NCBI RefSeq assembly: GCF_000426305.1
Contig: NZ_AUFC01000015.1
Span: 21,694 to 85,693, forward strand
Source: Anaerovorax odorimutans DSM 5092
Lineage (GTDB): Bacteria; Bacillota; Clostridia; Peptostreptococcales; Anaerovoracaceae
Direction: 5' to 3'
Length of the DNA: 64,000 nucleotides
Position numbers and translations under genes: made by a program. Below are positions 54,214 through 63,150 of this stretch, piece by piece. The notes under the pieces are model-generated. The model was not told the DNA's origin, made no database searches, and worked only from the letters and a program-made list of their open reading frames with translations. Positions within the stretch are counted from its first letter, which is position 1. Each line of letters opens with the position of its first letter.

Positions 54214-55000
54214 TAATTTATCCCAAACAGTGGAATTCATAATGGATTATCAAGCTTTTTATTCATCTATTCGAATTTGGGACTATAATCACAAAAAAAT
54301 ATTATATGAAAATCAGTATATTAATGATTCTAGAAATCATTCTGACAAGACAGTTCTTTATAATGCAAAAATTTTTGTTAATGAGAATGGAGATACACTC
54401 ACAGTAGAAATACCGATAACTATTGATGACCAAGTTTGCTGTTTGGAATTCGTACAGAGTAAAAAAGACAGTTGTGCTAATTCTATTCAATTAATGGAGA
54501 AATTAAGTATTACAGATGCTTTGACAAATTTATATAATCGAAGATATATTGATAAGCAACTTCCAATGGATTTAGAGAGATATTTTTATAATGAAGAACC
54601 GGTATCTCTTATTTATGCTGATATTGATTTTTTCAAAAAAATAAATGATAAATACGGACATGTTGTAGGGGATTTTATTTTGAAAGAAATTTCTAATGTT
54701 TTCAAGCAGCTTATTATAATAAAAGATGGATGGGTTGCTCGTTATGGTGGAGATGAATTTTTATTCTGCTTTCCGAAAATTAATCAAAAAAAGGCTGTCA
54801 GAACTATAAATCATATTTGTTCAATTATTGAAAATAAAAATTTTTATATAAACAGTAATTGTATTAAAGTTACATGCAGTTTTGCAGTACAAACCTTATA
54901 CAGGGACAGTGATATAAGGAGTGTAAACCAGGCAATTGAATTGTTGGATAAAAAACTCTATCGAGCAAAAACAAAGGGCAGAAATAGAGTAATTGTATGA
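54203..55000 (+). CDS. GGDEF-domain diguanylate cyclase
   Basis: Probably makes c-di-GMP from two GTP. The C-terminal 165 residues are a GGDEF domain: DALTNLYNRRYIDKQL start, IYADIDFFKKINDKYGH (metal site) near 140 and an intact active site RYGGDEFLFCF near 180. There is no RxxD inhibitory site four residues before the active site. The first 100 residues form an unrecognised soluble input domain, without membrane helices. The gene overlaps the degenerate receiver gene by 11 bases, suggesting that protein as its regulator. Confidence 0.9.
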   Translation: MIFNNLSQTVEFIMDYQAFYSSIRIWDYNHKKILYENQYINDSRNHSDKTVLYNAKIFVNENGDTLTVEIPITIDDQVCCLEFVQSKKDSCANSIQLMEKLSITDALTNLYNRRYIDKQLPMDLERYFYNEEPVSLIYADIDFFKKINDKYGHVVGDFILKEISNVFKQLIIIKDGWVARYGGDEFLFCFPKINQKKAVRTINHICSIIENKNFYINSNCIKVTCSFAVQTLYRDSDIRSVNQAIELLDKKLYRAKTKGRNRVIV

Positions 55001-55252
55001 TTAACTATAATATAATTTTATATCAAAAATTAAGATAGCTATTATATTTTTAAAGTTTAATTCGTATGTTTTTAATTAAATTAAAAATTTAATTACATAG
55101 ATATATGGTATTTTCTTCATTACCTTGAAAATAACTTATTTTTTTGTTACAATTAATCAATTAAATTAAAAACCTCATCTAATAAAATTTATAATTTTGA
55201 TAGATGTAAATAATAATAACAACAATACAGTATAAAAGGAGCAAAATAAAAG

Positions 55253-56731
55253 ATGATTAATTATATAAGTACAAGAGGTAGTAAAGATATAAAAAATGCA
55301 GCTCAAGCTGTTATTCAAGGTATATCTCATGATAAAGGTCTTTTCGTACCGGATTCTATGCCAAAGCTTTCTGAGAAGTTAAAGGACATGGCATCAAAAT
55401 CTTATCAAGAGATTGCGCTTTCTGTGATTAAAAGTTTTTTCACTGATTATACAGATGAAGAATTAAAAACCTGTGTTTATGGAGCGTATGATGAAAAATT
55501 TGAAGCAAAAGAAATTGTTCCAATTGTGAAAGCCGGAGATGCTTTTTTTCTCGAATTATATCATGGAAGAACAGCAGCCTTTAAGGACATGGCTTTATCT
55601 ATTTTACCGTATCTAATGACTACAGCTATGAAAAAAGAAAAGGAAGATAAAAAAATAGTTATCTTGACAGCTACATCTGGAGATACTGGTAAGGCAGCAT
55701 TAGAAGGCTTTGCAGATGTTCCTAATACAGAAATAATTGTATTTTTCCCAAATGAGGGTGTAAGTCAAGTACAGGAAAGACAAATGGTTACGCAAGAAGG
55801 CAAAAATACACATGTTTTTGCTATAAAAGGAAATTTTGATGATGCACAGACTGGTGTAAAAAAGATTTTTAATGACGATTCTTTTGCAGAAGAATTAGCG
55901 AAAATAGGATGTAAATTATCCTCAGCAAATTCTATTAATATAGGAAGATTGATCCCGCAAGTTGCATATTACGTTTATGCTTATTGTAAGCTTTTGGAAA
56001 AGGGTGAAATAACAGAGGGAGAAAAAATAAATATAGTTGTACCAACTGGAAATTTCGGAAACATTCTAGCAGCTTATTATGCAAAACAGATGGGAGTTCC
56101 TGTTGCGAAGTTAATTTGTGCTTCAAATGAAAATAAAGTTTTAACTGATTTTATAAATACAGGTGTTTATGATATAAGAAGAGAATTTTATTTAACAAAC
56201 TCTCCTTCAATGGATATTTTGATTTCCAGTAATTTAGAAAGGCTTTTATATCACTTAAGTGGTGGAAATGGAGCGGAAATATCAGCATTAATGGAAAGTC
56301 TAGATAAGGAAAAAAATTACGAAGTTAATAGTGAAATTAAGCAAGGTTTGAGAGATTTCTATGGTGGATTTGCTAATATTGAGGAAACTAACGAAACTAT
56401 CGGAAATATGTATAACAATAATGGCTATTTGATGGATACTCATACAGCTGTGGCATACAAAGTTTATGAAGATTATAAAAAAGAAACAAAGGATGAGACA
56501 GTTACTATTATTGCGTCAACAGCAAGTGCCTATAAATTTGCGGATAGTGTAGCTTCATCCATTGGAATGGCTGCTGAAGAAGATGGATTTGCTTATGTTG
56601 AAGCTTTAAATAAAAAGACTGGAGTTTCTGTACCTGCTGGATTAAAAGGACTTAAAGATAAAGAAATCCTGCATACAGGTGTTGTTGATAAAGATGCTCT
56701 TAAAGAAGCTGTTAAGAAGTCGTTAAAATAA
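55253..56731 (+). CDS. thrC: Threonine synthase
   Basis: A PLP enzyme converting O-phosphohomoserine to threonine. The 492-residue length fits the longer class. The PLP Lys is in HGRTAAFKDMALS near residue 110. TATSGDTGKAAL near 140 and the phosphate-binding VVPTGNFGNILAAY near 262 are present. AAAAGGAG lies upstream of the ATG. It is isolated from other threonine genes and followed by a strong terminator. Confidence 0.96.
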   Translation: MINYISTRGSKDIKNAAQAVIQGISHDKGLFVPDSMPKLSEKLKDMASKSYQEIALSVIKSFFTDYTDEELKTCVYGAYDEKFEAKEIVPIVKAGDAFFLELYHGRTAAFKDMALSILPYLMTTAMKKEKEDKKIVILTATSGDTGKAALEGFADVPNTEIIVFFPNEGVSQVQERQMVTQEGKNTHVFAIKGNFDDAQTGVKKIFNDDSFAEELAKIGCKLSSANSINIGRLIPQVAYYVYAYCKLLEKGEITEGEKINIVVPTGNFGNILAAYYAKQMGVPVAKLICASNENKVLTDFINTGVYDIRREFYLTNSPSMDILISSNLERLLYHLSGGNGAEISALMESLDKEKNYEVNSEIKQGLRDFYGGFANIEETNETIGNMYNNNGYLMDTHTAVAYKVYEDYKKETKDETVTIIASTASAYKFADSVASSIGMAAEEDGFAYVEALNKKTGVSVPAGLKGLKDKEILHTGVVDKDALKEAVKKSLK

Positions 56732-56759
56732 AAAAAATATTTAAAACCGACATATATAG

Positions 56760-56820
56760 ATGTTGAGGTCTAACTTTTAGGGGTCAGTTCAAATCTCTAA
56801 AGTTGCTTCAACATTTTTTT
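56760..56820 (+). terminator. Terminator of thrC
   Basis: ATGTTGAGG pairs with CTTCAACAT, extended by AACTTTTAG/CTAAAGTT, and is followed by a run of seven or more T's. Confidence 0.8.
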
Positions 56821-56952
56821 ATTATGTTGGAATTAAAAAGCATACGGCGAATATTTCATGTATTTAAAATTATCTTTGTTACAAAAACGTGCAGCTAATC
56901 ATAGATTAAATAAGGGGCGTGGGTTCCTATCTCTTTGGAAAGAGGTAAAACC

Positions 56953-57636
56953 GTGGAATATAAAACAAATTTAACATTAACAAATTTTACTAAAGGCAGA
57001 AATTCAGAAATTAAATTTATTGTAATCCATTACACGGCTAATGATGGTGATACTGATGAAAGTAATGCAAGTTATTTTCATATTTTGTATCGTGGAGCTT
57101 CAGCTCATTGTTTTATAGATGAAAATAGTTGTACTAAAGTTGTAAATGACAGTGATACAGCTTGGCATTGCAACGACAGCCAAAAGTATACAAATGGTGG
57201 TGCTGCTTTTAAGAATATATGTAATAATGATAATTCAATAGGCATAGAAATGTGTTCTGATATTGTAGATGGCAAATATGTAATCACAGAAGCTACGGTT
57301 AATAATACAGTAGAAGCTGTAAAAAGGTATATGAATGCCTATAGCATACCTGTTAAAAATGTAATAAGACATTTTGATGTAACCGGAAAGATCTGCCCGG
57401 AGCCTTTTGTAAAAGATGAAAGTAAATGGGAAGACTTCAAAGATAGATTGGAGGAAGAAGAAATGCAAGAGAGATATAGTAAAGTCAGTGAATTACCAAA
57501 ATCATTGCAGGAAGAAGTGCAAGAGCTAGTAGATTCTGGAGCATTAAAAGGAGATGGAAATGGTAATTTAAATATAACTGAAGATATGGCTCGATGCATG
57601 ATTATTAACAAAAGATATGTTGACAGTAAGAAATAA
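56953..57636 (+). CDS. N-acetylmuramoyl-L-alanine amidase, endolysin-like
   Basis: Cleaves the bond between MurNAc and the stem peptide. The 227-residue amidase_2 protein has zinc ligands in FIVIHYTAN (His near 26) and RHFDVTGKICPEPF (His near 137, and the Cys of KICPEP), with a conserved Glu in GIEMCSD. The C-terminal 50 residues (LPKSLQEEVQELVDSGALKGDG, ending NITEDMARCMII) match the tail of clostridial phage and prophage amidases. There is no signal peptide, as in endolysins. GTG at 56953 follows AAAGAGGT. No holin or phage structural gene is adjacent. Confidence 0.88.
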   Translation: MEYKTNLTLTNFTKGRNSEIKFIVIHYTANDGDTDESNASYFHILYRGASAHCFIDENSCTKVVNDSDTAWHCNDSQKYTNGGAAFKNICNNDNSIGIEMCSDIVDGKYVITEATVNNTVEAVKRYMNAYSIPVKNVIRHFDVTGKICPEPFVKDESKWEDFKDRLEEEEMQERYSKVSELPKSLQEEVQELVDSGALKGDGNGNLNITEDMARCMIINKRYVDSKK

Positions 57637-57682
57637 GATTTGAATGTTTTGTGATAGTAATTAAATTTTAAAACGATATTTA

Positions 57683-57732
57683 TTGGCTGTTTGTGAAACA
57701 AATCTCTTTTTAATTGTATCACAAACAGCCAA
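57683..57732. terminator. Bidirectional terminator between amidase and Fic genes
   Basis: TTGGCTGTTTGTG pairs perfectly with CACAAACAGCCAA around a 24-base loop. Confidence 0.65.
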
Positions 57733-57760
57733 TTTGTTATTATTACAAGGACGTTTGCTT

Positions 57761-58987
57761 TTATATAATGTTAACTGTCTGTTTAAGGTAGTCGCTAACT
57801 GTATCTAAATCTAAGAGATAAACTTTTTTGTTATGATCTTCTGTTTTTTCAAAAATAGGAGCTCCATTTTTAATTAATAAATTGAGAATTGTTTTTGCAG
57901 TGGGATAACTACATTTTAACATATTAGCAAGTTCTTTTCTGCATAATGGATCATTACTAAAAAGGGAATTTTGTATTAGATAAAATAATACTTTTTTTTC
58001 TTTTTCTTCTAAGGACGATTTCTTTATAAGATCGTGATAAAAGTTTAACTTTTCATATCCCTCATTAATTTTAGTTGATAAATTATCAATTGCCCTGTCA
58101 ATCATTTCAAGAAACATAATTACAAATGGAGTAATGTCGCCTTTATTTTTTTTGTCGTTACAAAAATCGAAAGCTTTATAATATTCCTCTTTTTTTTCTT
58201 TAATAGCAAATGATAATCGATAAGCAACAAATGAACTGAGTTCTTGAGCAAGTGTATAACTGCTAATAAATCTGCTCGTACGACCATTTCCATCATAGAA
58301 TGGATGTATATACCCGAAAAGATAATGAAATATAGAGATACGAATAAGTGGTGTAATTCCTTCATTATTTAATATTGAAAGAGCTTGATTCATTGAGTTT
58401 ATAATTTTTGATTCTGGGAAAATACCGATATGTTTTACTTTCTGTGTACCAGAAATTACTTGAGCTATTTCTTTGCGGAATATTTCACCATCAGGAATAT
58501 TTTCTTTTTGCTCTGATTTGATTTCATCTAATACAATTTCATCATATAAAGAACGAACCTCTTCGCAGGTATTTAATGGTATATCAGGGTGACTTTTTAG
58601 TAAAAGTAAATATTTTTTTACTAGACCTGTAAAACGTTTATTGTTATTTTTTGGTAAAGTAGATATTACCTCTTTAATTTCTCTTCTTGTACTGTAAATA
58701 CCTTCAATATCATTAGTTAGCATTATTTCGTCAATAAGACAACTTGTCTGATAGCTATTTAATGCAATTCCAGGGAGTGATAACATTTTTTTGTTTAATT
58801 CAGAGTTCTTTTTATAAATTTTTGCTGTTAAATTAAGTATTTCAATAGTGGGAATCATAAATATTGGATTAGAATCAATTTTAAAATTGAATGTAATACA
58901 GCCTATGCTATTAATTCTTTTATCATATTCTTTTAGATAAATATCAGTTCCTTTATAATAAAATTTGTTTAAAAGATTATATTTCAT
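57761..58987 (-). CDS. Fic-domain protein with N-terminal inhibitory motif and C-terminal winged helix
   Basis: A 408-residue Fic protein, a family that usually transfers AMP from ATP to hydroxyl side chains of target proteins. The core HPFYDGNGRTSR near residue 228 is the canonical active site. Upstream, TNDIEG near 91 fits the [ST]xxxE[GN] inhibitory helix of class II Fic proteins, which keeps the enzyme off. The C-terminal region (about 335-400, CRKELANMLKCSYPTAKTIL) resembles a winged helix. AGGAGG precedes the ATG. Targets are unknown. No antitoxin is adjacent, as expected for a self-inhibited type. Confidence 0.92.
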   Translation of the reverse strand: MKYNLLNKFYYKGTDIYLKEYDKRINSIGCITFNFKIDSNPIFMIPTIEILNLTAKIYKKNSELNKKMLSLPGIALNSYQTSCLIDEIMLTNDIEGIYSTRREIKEVISTLPKNNNKRFTGLVKKYLLLLKSHPDIPLNTCEEVRSLYDEIVLDEIKSEQKENIPDGEIFRKEIAQVISGTQKVKHIGIFPESKIINSMNQALSILNNEGITPLIRISIFHYLFGYIHPFYDGNGRTSRFISSYTLAQELSSFVAYRLSFAIKEKKEEYYKAFDFCNDKKNKGDITPFVIMFLEMIDRAIDNLSTKINEGYEKLNFYHDLIKKSSLEEKEKKVLFYLIQNSLFSNDPLCRKELANMLKCSYPTAKTILNLLIKNGAPIFEKTEDHNKKVYLLDLDTVSDYLKQTVNII

Positions 58988-59774
58988 AAAAACCTCCTAC
59001 TAATTAAGACGTAGAGTAATTATATAACTTTAGTTTAAAAATATCAACAATATTTTATAAACTGAAATATAAATATTATACACTGATATAAATATAACCA
59101 GAATTTTTATGATATATTCATTAAAAAATAATTATTTGATGAAGCAAAACTATTTTTCTGTGCTGTCCAACAGCTTAGATTTTTCATCTTGTAACTAAAA
59201 ATATTATTAAGCAAGGTATTTATTAATTAAATAAGTGGACAAAAACTGTTGATATGTGGACAATCTTTAAATTGGGTTATTTATAATATAAAAATAACTG
59301 TGGATAAATTAATTGGCAATTTATTTTAAATTTAGCATTTGCATTGAAATTACTTGATTCTAAATGAAAAAAGTTATACACAGTCAAATTTGAATTAAAT
59401 TGTATACAATTTGAAAAATAATGTGGAAAATTGTTAGGAGTCTTAAAATATAAGGCAGAAAGGGTTGCTGAAAACTGTATTAATGTAATAAATAAATGTT
59501 AACATAATACTAAAAGTAAGAAGGATGGAAAAGAATAATAAACCATCATATATAGCTAGAAAAATATTTATAAGATACAGAATGTTTTAGATTTAGTAAG
59601 TAGAATAAAATGATTTAGTTATTTAAAATCAACGTGTTTAGTAAAAGAAATGAAATTATGAATAAATTGTAACACTATGAGTGTAAATTAAAGGAATGTT
59701 TTTACAAGAACTTTTAGGGGTATAAAAATAGTAAATAAAGCAATTCACAAAAAATATTTGGAAGGAGTAGAGAT
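58988..59774. other. 787-base intergenic region with DnaA-box cluster 2
   Basis: This AT-rich region has no visible gene. Its centre (59255-59430) carries the DnaA boxes listed next, and the AGGAG site of the zinc-ribbon gene lies at the end. Confidence 0.5.
59255..59430. other. DnaA-box cluster 2
   Basis: TGTGGACAA (59255-59263), TGTGGATAA (59299-59307, perfect), TTATACACA (59374-59382, perfect) and TGTGGAAAA (59422-59430), plus an AAGTGGACA near-match at 59233. AAAATAACTGTGGATAAA, a GATACAATTT/TATACAATTT stretch, TGTGGAAAA and TTGCTGAAAACT/TTGTTGAAAACT follow the same order as in cluster 1, so the two regions look duplicated. Confidence 0.55.
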
Positions 59775-60062
59775 ATGGAAAAGAAATGTTATAAATGTGG
59801 GTCTACCAATGTGGTAAAAGTTGTTCCTGCTGGTTCTGCTTGTATACCGGGGATAAAAGAAGATATTAAAGAAGGACGTGCTGTTGTTAATTGCTGTTGT
59901 GCTGGTAAAGGAAGTAGTGATATATATCGTTGTAAGGATTGTAACTTTGAATGGGATTATTTCTATGAACTTGGTATGAAACAACAAGAAGAAGAAAATG
60001 ATTCTAAGGACAAGGATAAGACTAAAGATAAAGATACTAAAAGAAAATGGTGGAAATTTTAA
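59775..60062 (+). CDS. Zinc-ribbon protein, 95 residues
   Basis: I do not recognise the family. It starts with a CxxC knuckle (KCYKCGSTN) and has a second pair in YRCKDCNFEW near residue 55, consistent with one zinc ribbon. Between them lie VNCCCAGKGSS and a Gly/Pro loop. The tail is a highly charged Lys/Asp repeat (DSKDKDKTKDKDTKRK) ending WWKF. AAGGAG precedes the ATG, and a terminator follows. A role in nucleic-acid or protein binding is possible only by fold. Confidence 0.7.
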   Translation: MEKKCYKCGSTNVVKVVPAGSACIPGIKEDIKEGRAVVNCCCAGKGSSDIYRCKDCNFEWDYFYELGMKQQEEENDSKDKDKTKDKDTKRKWWKF

Positions 60063-60079
60063 TTATATAAGTACATGTA

Positions 60080-60120
60080 GGGCTATGGCTGCTATTTATT
60101 TAGTGCCATAGTCCTTTTCT
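60080..60120 (+). terminator. Terminator of the zinc-ribbon gene
   Basis: GGGCTATGGC (60080-60089) pairs with GCCATAGTCC (60105-60114), then TTTTCTTTT. Confidence 0.8.
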
Positions 60121-60258
60121 TTTGTAGGAAAAGCACCTTAAACAATCAATTATATTATAGAAAATTATGGAAAACAGACTGTTATATAATTTACTTAAAT
60201 GGTAATATATTCTAGTAAAATATATGTAACAATTATAGTAACAAAAGGGAGGAAAGAA

Positions 60259-61644
60259 ATGAAACGAATATTAACAATTATTTTAACTTTATGTATGGTA
60301 TTAAGTGCATCAGGGATAAGCGTCTGGGCAGATGATGAAGAAGGGTGGCAGGAAGAAACACCTATGCTTAAAGCAAATTGTTATTTTTTTACAGCTAAAG
60401 TAGGTAATAAAATTTATTTATTAGGTGGGGAAGCTTCTTATGAATTGAATCAAATTTATGATACTAAAACAAGGAGCTGGGAAATGGGTGAATCTGTTCC
60501 TATTCCTACAATACCAATATATTCATCGTATGCTGTTGTGGGAGACAAGATATATTTGATAGGGCGTAAAAATCAAAGTGATGAATATAAACTTCAAATT
60601 TATGATACTAAAACTAATACATGGATAAGCAGTGAAGATATATCGGAAATAAAAATTGCACAGGGACTATCATGTACATCAGTGGGTAATAAGATTTATT
60701 TAATTACTTATATTTCTGGCAAGACTAAGTTATATATTTTCGACACATTAACAGAAGAATGGGCGGAAGGATCTAATCTGCCAGATGCTTTAGACTATAC
60801 AGGTACTATTGCAGTTGGAAGTAATATTTATGTAATAGGTGGTAGCCTTTGTGATTCAGTTGGATATTCAAAAACTGTATATATTTATAATACTGAAACT
60901 GATACATGGTCGAGAGGCTCTGATATGTCATATCCAAGAAATGGGCTGACAGTATCTGCAAATGGTAATAATATTTATGCTATCGGTGGTTATAATGGTA
61001 ATTATTTAAATAAGGTTGAAATTTACGATATTACAACGGATACATGGAAAACAGAAAACTCTTTAAATGAAGTCAGGTTTTCTTGTGGATCGGCAGTAGT
61101 AAATGGAAGGCTTTATGTAATGGGAGGTAGAACTTCCTCCAATATTAATTTAAATACAATGGAATCATTACAAATAGGAGATAGCGTTAATACAGATAAA
61201 AAACTATCTGTACTACTAAATACAGGTGAAACTGTTCAACTAAGTGTATCATACAATTTAACAGATAACACCAATTTTACATGGAGTTCAACAAATGAAG
61301 CTGTAGCCACAGTAGATGTGAATGGTAAAGTAACAGCTGTTGGAGAAGGACAGGCGGATATATATGCTCAAAATGCAGATGGAACCTTTAAAGAATATAT
61401 TCCTGTAAAAGTTGTGCCGGGTACCGCAGACGAAATGCGTTTGGCAGTATATTTGACCGCAGGAGATAACTCTAATCTATATTTATCTGATGATCCCAGT
61501 TTAGTAACTTGGAATTCTATGGATGAAAGTATTGCCACAGTATCAGCAAGCGGAGAAGTGACAGCAGTAAAAAAAGGGCTTGCTATAATTCAAGGTGAAT
61601 TAGAAGGACAAACTTATCAAATTTATGTTAGAGTAAATGGATAG
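60259..61644 (+). CDS. Secreted kelch-propeller and Big2-domain protein (copy 2)
   Basis: A paralogue of the protein at 51264, also 461 residues, with signal peptide (to about 26), a kelch propeller (30-305; IYVIGGS, IYNTETDTWSRGS) and two Big2-like domains. The C-terminal 150 residues differ from copy 1 at only about ten positions, while the propellers are much more diverged. This suggests a conserved stalk and a diversifying ligand face. I chose the ATG at 60259, 5-6 bases after GGGAGGAAAG; a longer reading from 60199 would hide the signal peptide. Confidence 0.88.
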   Translation: MKRILTIILTLCMVLSASGISVWADDEEGWQEETPMLKANCYFFTAKVGNKIYLLGGEASYELNQIYDTKTRSWEMGESVPIPTIPIYSSYAVVGDKIYLIGRKNQSDEYKLQIYDTKTNTWISSEDISEIKIAQGLSCTSVGNKIYLITYISGKTKLYIFDTLTEEWAEGSNLPDALDYTGTIAVGSNIYVIGGSLCDSVGYSKTVYIYNTETDTWSRGSDMSYPRNGLTVSANGNNIYAIGGYNGNYLNKVEIYDITTDTWKTENSLNEVRFSCGSAVVNGRLYVMGGRTSSNINLNTMESLQIGDSVNTDKKLSVLLNTGETVQLSVSYNLTDNTNFTWSSTNEAVATVDVNGKVTAVGEGQADIYAQNADGTFKEYIPVKVVPGTADEMRLAVYLTAGDNSNLYLSDDPSLVTWNSMDESIATVSASGEVTAVKKGLAIIQGELEGQTYQIYVRVNG

Positions 61645-61666
61645 TAAGATTATAAGATATCATGTT

Positions 61667-61702
61667 AGCCGGCCGGTGGAAAATCCTTGGCTGGCTTTTT
61701 TA
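61667..61702 (+). terminator. Terminator of kelch gene 2
   Basis: AGCCGGCC (61667-61674) pairs with GGCTGGCT (61689-61696), then a T run. Confidence 0.8.
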
Positions 61703-61731
61703 GGTTTTTGAATTATTTATAATCATTTTGT

Positions 61732-61776
61732 CAACTTCTGCAAATTGTATTATTTTACAAATAATAGTGATATAAT
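61732..61776 (+). promoter_or_regulatory. Promoter region matching that of kelch gene 1
   Basis: CAACTTCTGCA (61732-61742) is followed by a stretch nearly identical to 51190-51220 and then TATAAT (61771-61776). It drives the gene at 61843. Confidence 0.5.
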
Positions 61777-61842
61777 ATAGTTTATTAGATGGATCATAAT
61801 CAAAGAAAATTTAGATAACAGTAATTTAGGAGAACAAGAAAG

Positions 61843-62790
61843 ATGAGCGAATTTAAGAGATGTATATTTTGCGATGAAACAGCTGAATTTAACTCGGAAA
61901 AAAGAATATATAGAGTTAAATGTCCAAATTGTGGAATATATGAAGTTACGCAGATAATAATTGATCAAGACGAAGATCTAGTAGAAAAATATTCACCATA
62001 TAAGCATTTAATATCTGGGTTAATAAGAGAAAAAAATGATTTAAATTTACAAATGGAAATAATTTCGCATAAAAATATTATGAGCTTAGCAAATGATGCG
62101 TTAGTACCTAAAACAATTATGCAAAAACTAGACAAGATATTACTTTTTTATTATAGAAATTCGGAAATATTTGGTCAAAAGTTAATTATAAACGTAAACA
62201 AAGATACTCCATATGCAATTGGATATACTAAATCAAAAAAAGAATTTATTGATATGGTTGATACGTTAATAGGTTTAAGACTTTTTAATTGTATTTCTAA
62301 AGGAGGAGGCTTTAGAGAATTTTCAATATCTCTTTCAGGGATGATGAAAGCAGAGGAGCTTCAAACAAGAAATATAGCCTCGAAACAAGTGTTTGTTGCA
62401 ATGGGCTTTAACGAAGACCTATTGGAAGCTTGTGAAAAAGCAATAAAACCAGCATGTAGCCAGTTGAAATTTGATGCTCTTTTAATTTCAGAAATTGAAC
62501 ATAATGGAGATATAACGGACAAAATAATAGCAGAGATTAAAACTAGTAAATTTGTAATAACTGATTTTACATATAATAATGAAGGAGCATATTTTGAAGC
62601 AGGATATGCGCAAGGTAGAGGACTTGAAGTCATCAGAACTTGCAAAAAAGAATGGTTTGAAGGAGAAGATGATGACGGTATAAAAAATCATTTACATTTT
62701 GATATTAATCATTATAATTTCATTTTATGGGAAAATTACGAAGACTTAAAATTAAAATTGATTAATAGGATAAAAGCAACTATATTATAG
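61843..62790 (+). CDS. Zinc-ribbon plus deoxyribosyltransferase/TIR-like protein
   Basis: A 315-residue soluble protein. The N-terminus has two CxxC pairs (CIFCDE near 7, CPNCG near 27), a zinc ribbon. The middle 100 residues are helical and unrecognised. The C-terminal 130 residues (from KQVFVAMGFNEDLLEACEKAI near 182) resemble the nucleoside 2-deoxyribosyltransferase/TIR-like fold, with VITDFTYNNEGAYFEAGYA near 246 placing an acidic residue where the catalytic Glu sits in that fold. Related domains cleave nucleotides or NAD, sometimes in phage defence. It appears monocistronic, and no known defence genes flank it in this window. Confidence 0.65.
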   Translation: MSEFKRCIFCDETAEFNSEKRIYRVKCPNCGIYEVTQIIIDQDEDLVEKYSPYKHLISGLIREKNDLNLQMEIISHKNIMSLANDALVPKTIMQKLDKILLFYYRNSEIFGQKLIINVNKDTPYAIGYTKSKKEFIDMVDTLIGLRLFNCISKGGGFREFSISLSGMMKAEELQTRNIASKQVFVAMGFNEDLLEACEKAIKPACSQLKFDALLISEIEHNGDITDKIIAEIKTSKFVITDFTYNNEGAYFEAGYAQGRGLEVIRTCKKEWFEGEDDDGIKNHLHFDINHYNFILWENYEDLKLKLINRIKATIL

Positions 62791-62955
62791 ATTATTTCTT
62801 TAATATTATTGTTTATTTCCTTAACAAACCAAAATTAATCTACATAATTACATTTCATACACTTATCCTTACAAGACGAAAAATAACTGTTACATTCCGC
62901 ACATATATAATCTAATATCTAAAAGAGACAAAAAGGAAGCATCCTGCTTTCTTAA

Positions 62956-62983
62956 AAACAGCCGGCATAGTGACCGGCTGTTT
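62956..62983 (+). terminator. Hairpin after the gene at 61843
   Basis: AAACAGCCGG (62956-62965) and CCGGCTGTTT (62974-62983) form a perfect 10-bp stem. Confidence 0.65.
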
Positions 62984-63013
62984 GTGTATTAGAGATGCTT
63001 TTTCGTGTTGCAT

Positions 63014-63050
63014 TTCATGTTGCATTTATATAAAAAATATGCAACATGAA
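63014..63050. repeat. Inverted repeat
   Basis: TTCATGTTGCAT (63014-63025) and ATGCAACATGAA (63039-63050) form a perfect 12-bp stem, with an extra GTTGCAT copy just upstream. Confidence 0.5.
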
Positions 63051-63121
63051 GACAAAAAACGGTTATTTTAATGTAAAAAAATTTCTAATATAACAACCTT
63101 AAAACGTTGAAATATAAACAA

Positions 63122-63150
63122 AAACCGCTATTTTTAGCGGTTTGTTTTTT
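63122..63150 (+). terminator. Strong rho-independent terminator
   Basis: AAACCGCTA (63122-63130), loop TTTT, TAGCGGTTT (63135-63143), then a T run, immediately before the tandem repeats. Confidence 0.8.

Noticed and set aside
56953..58987. Amidase and Fic genes considered as part of a prophage
   Set aside because: No integrase, terminase, capsid, tail or holin genes are present, and the flanks are ordinary chromosomal genes.
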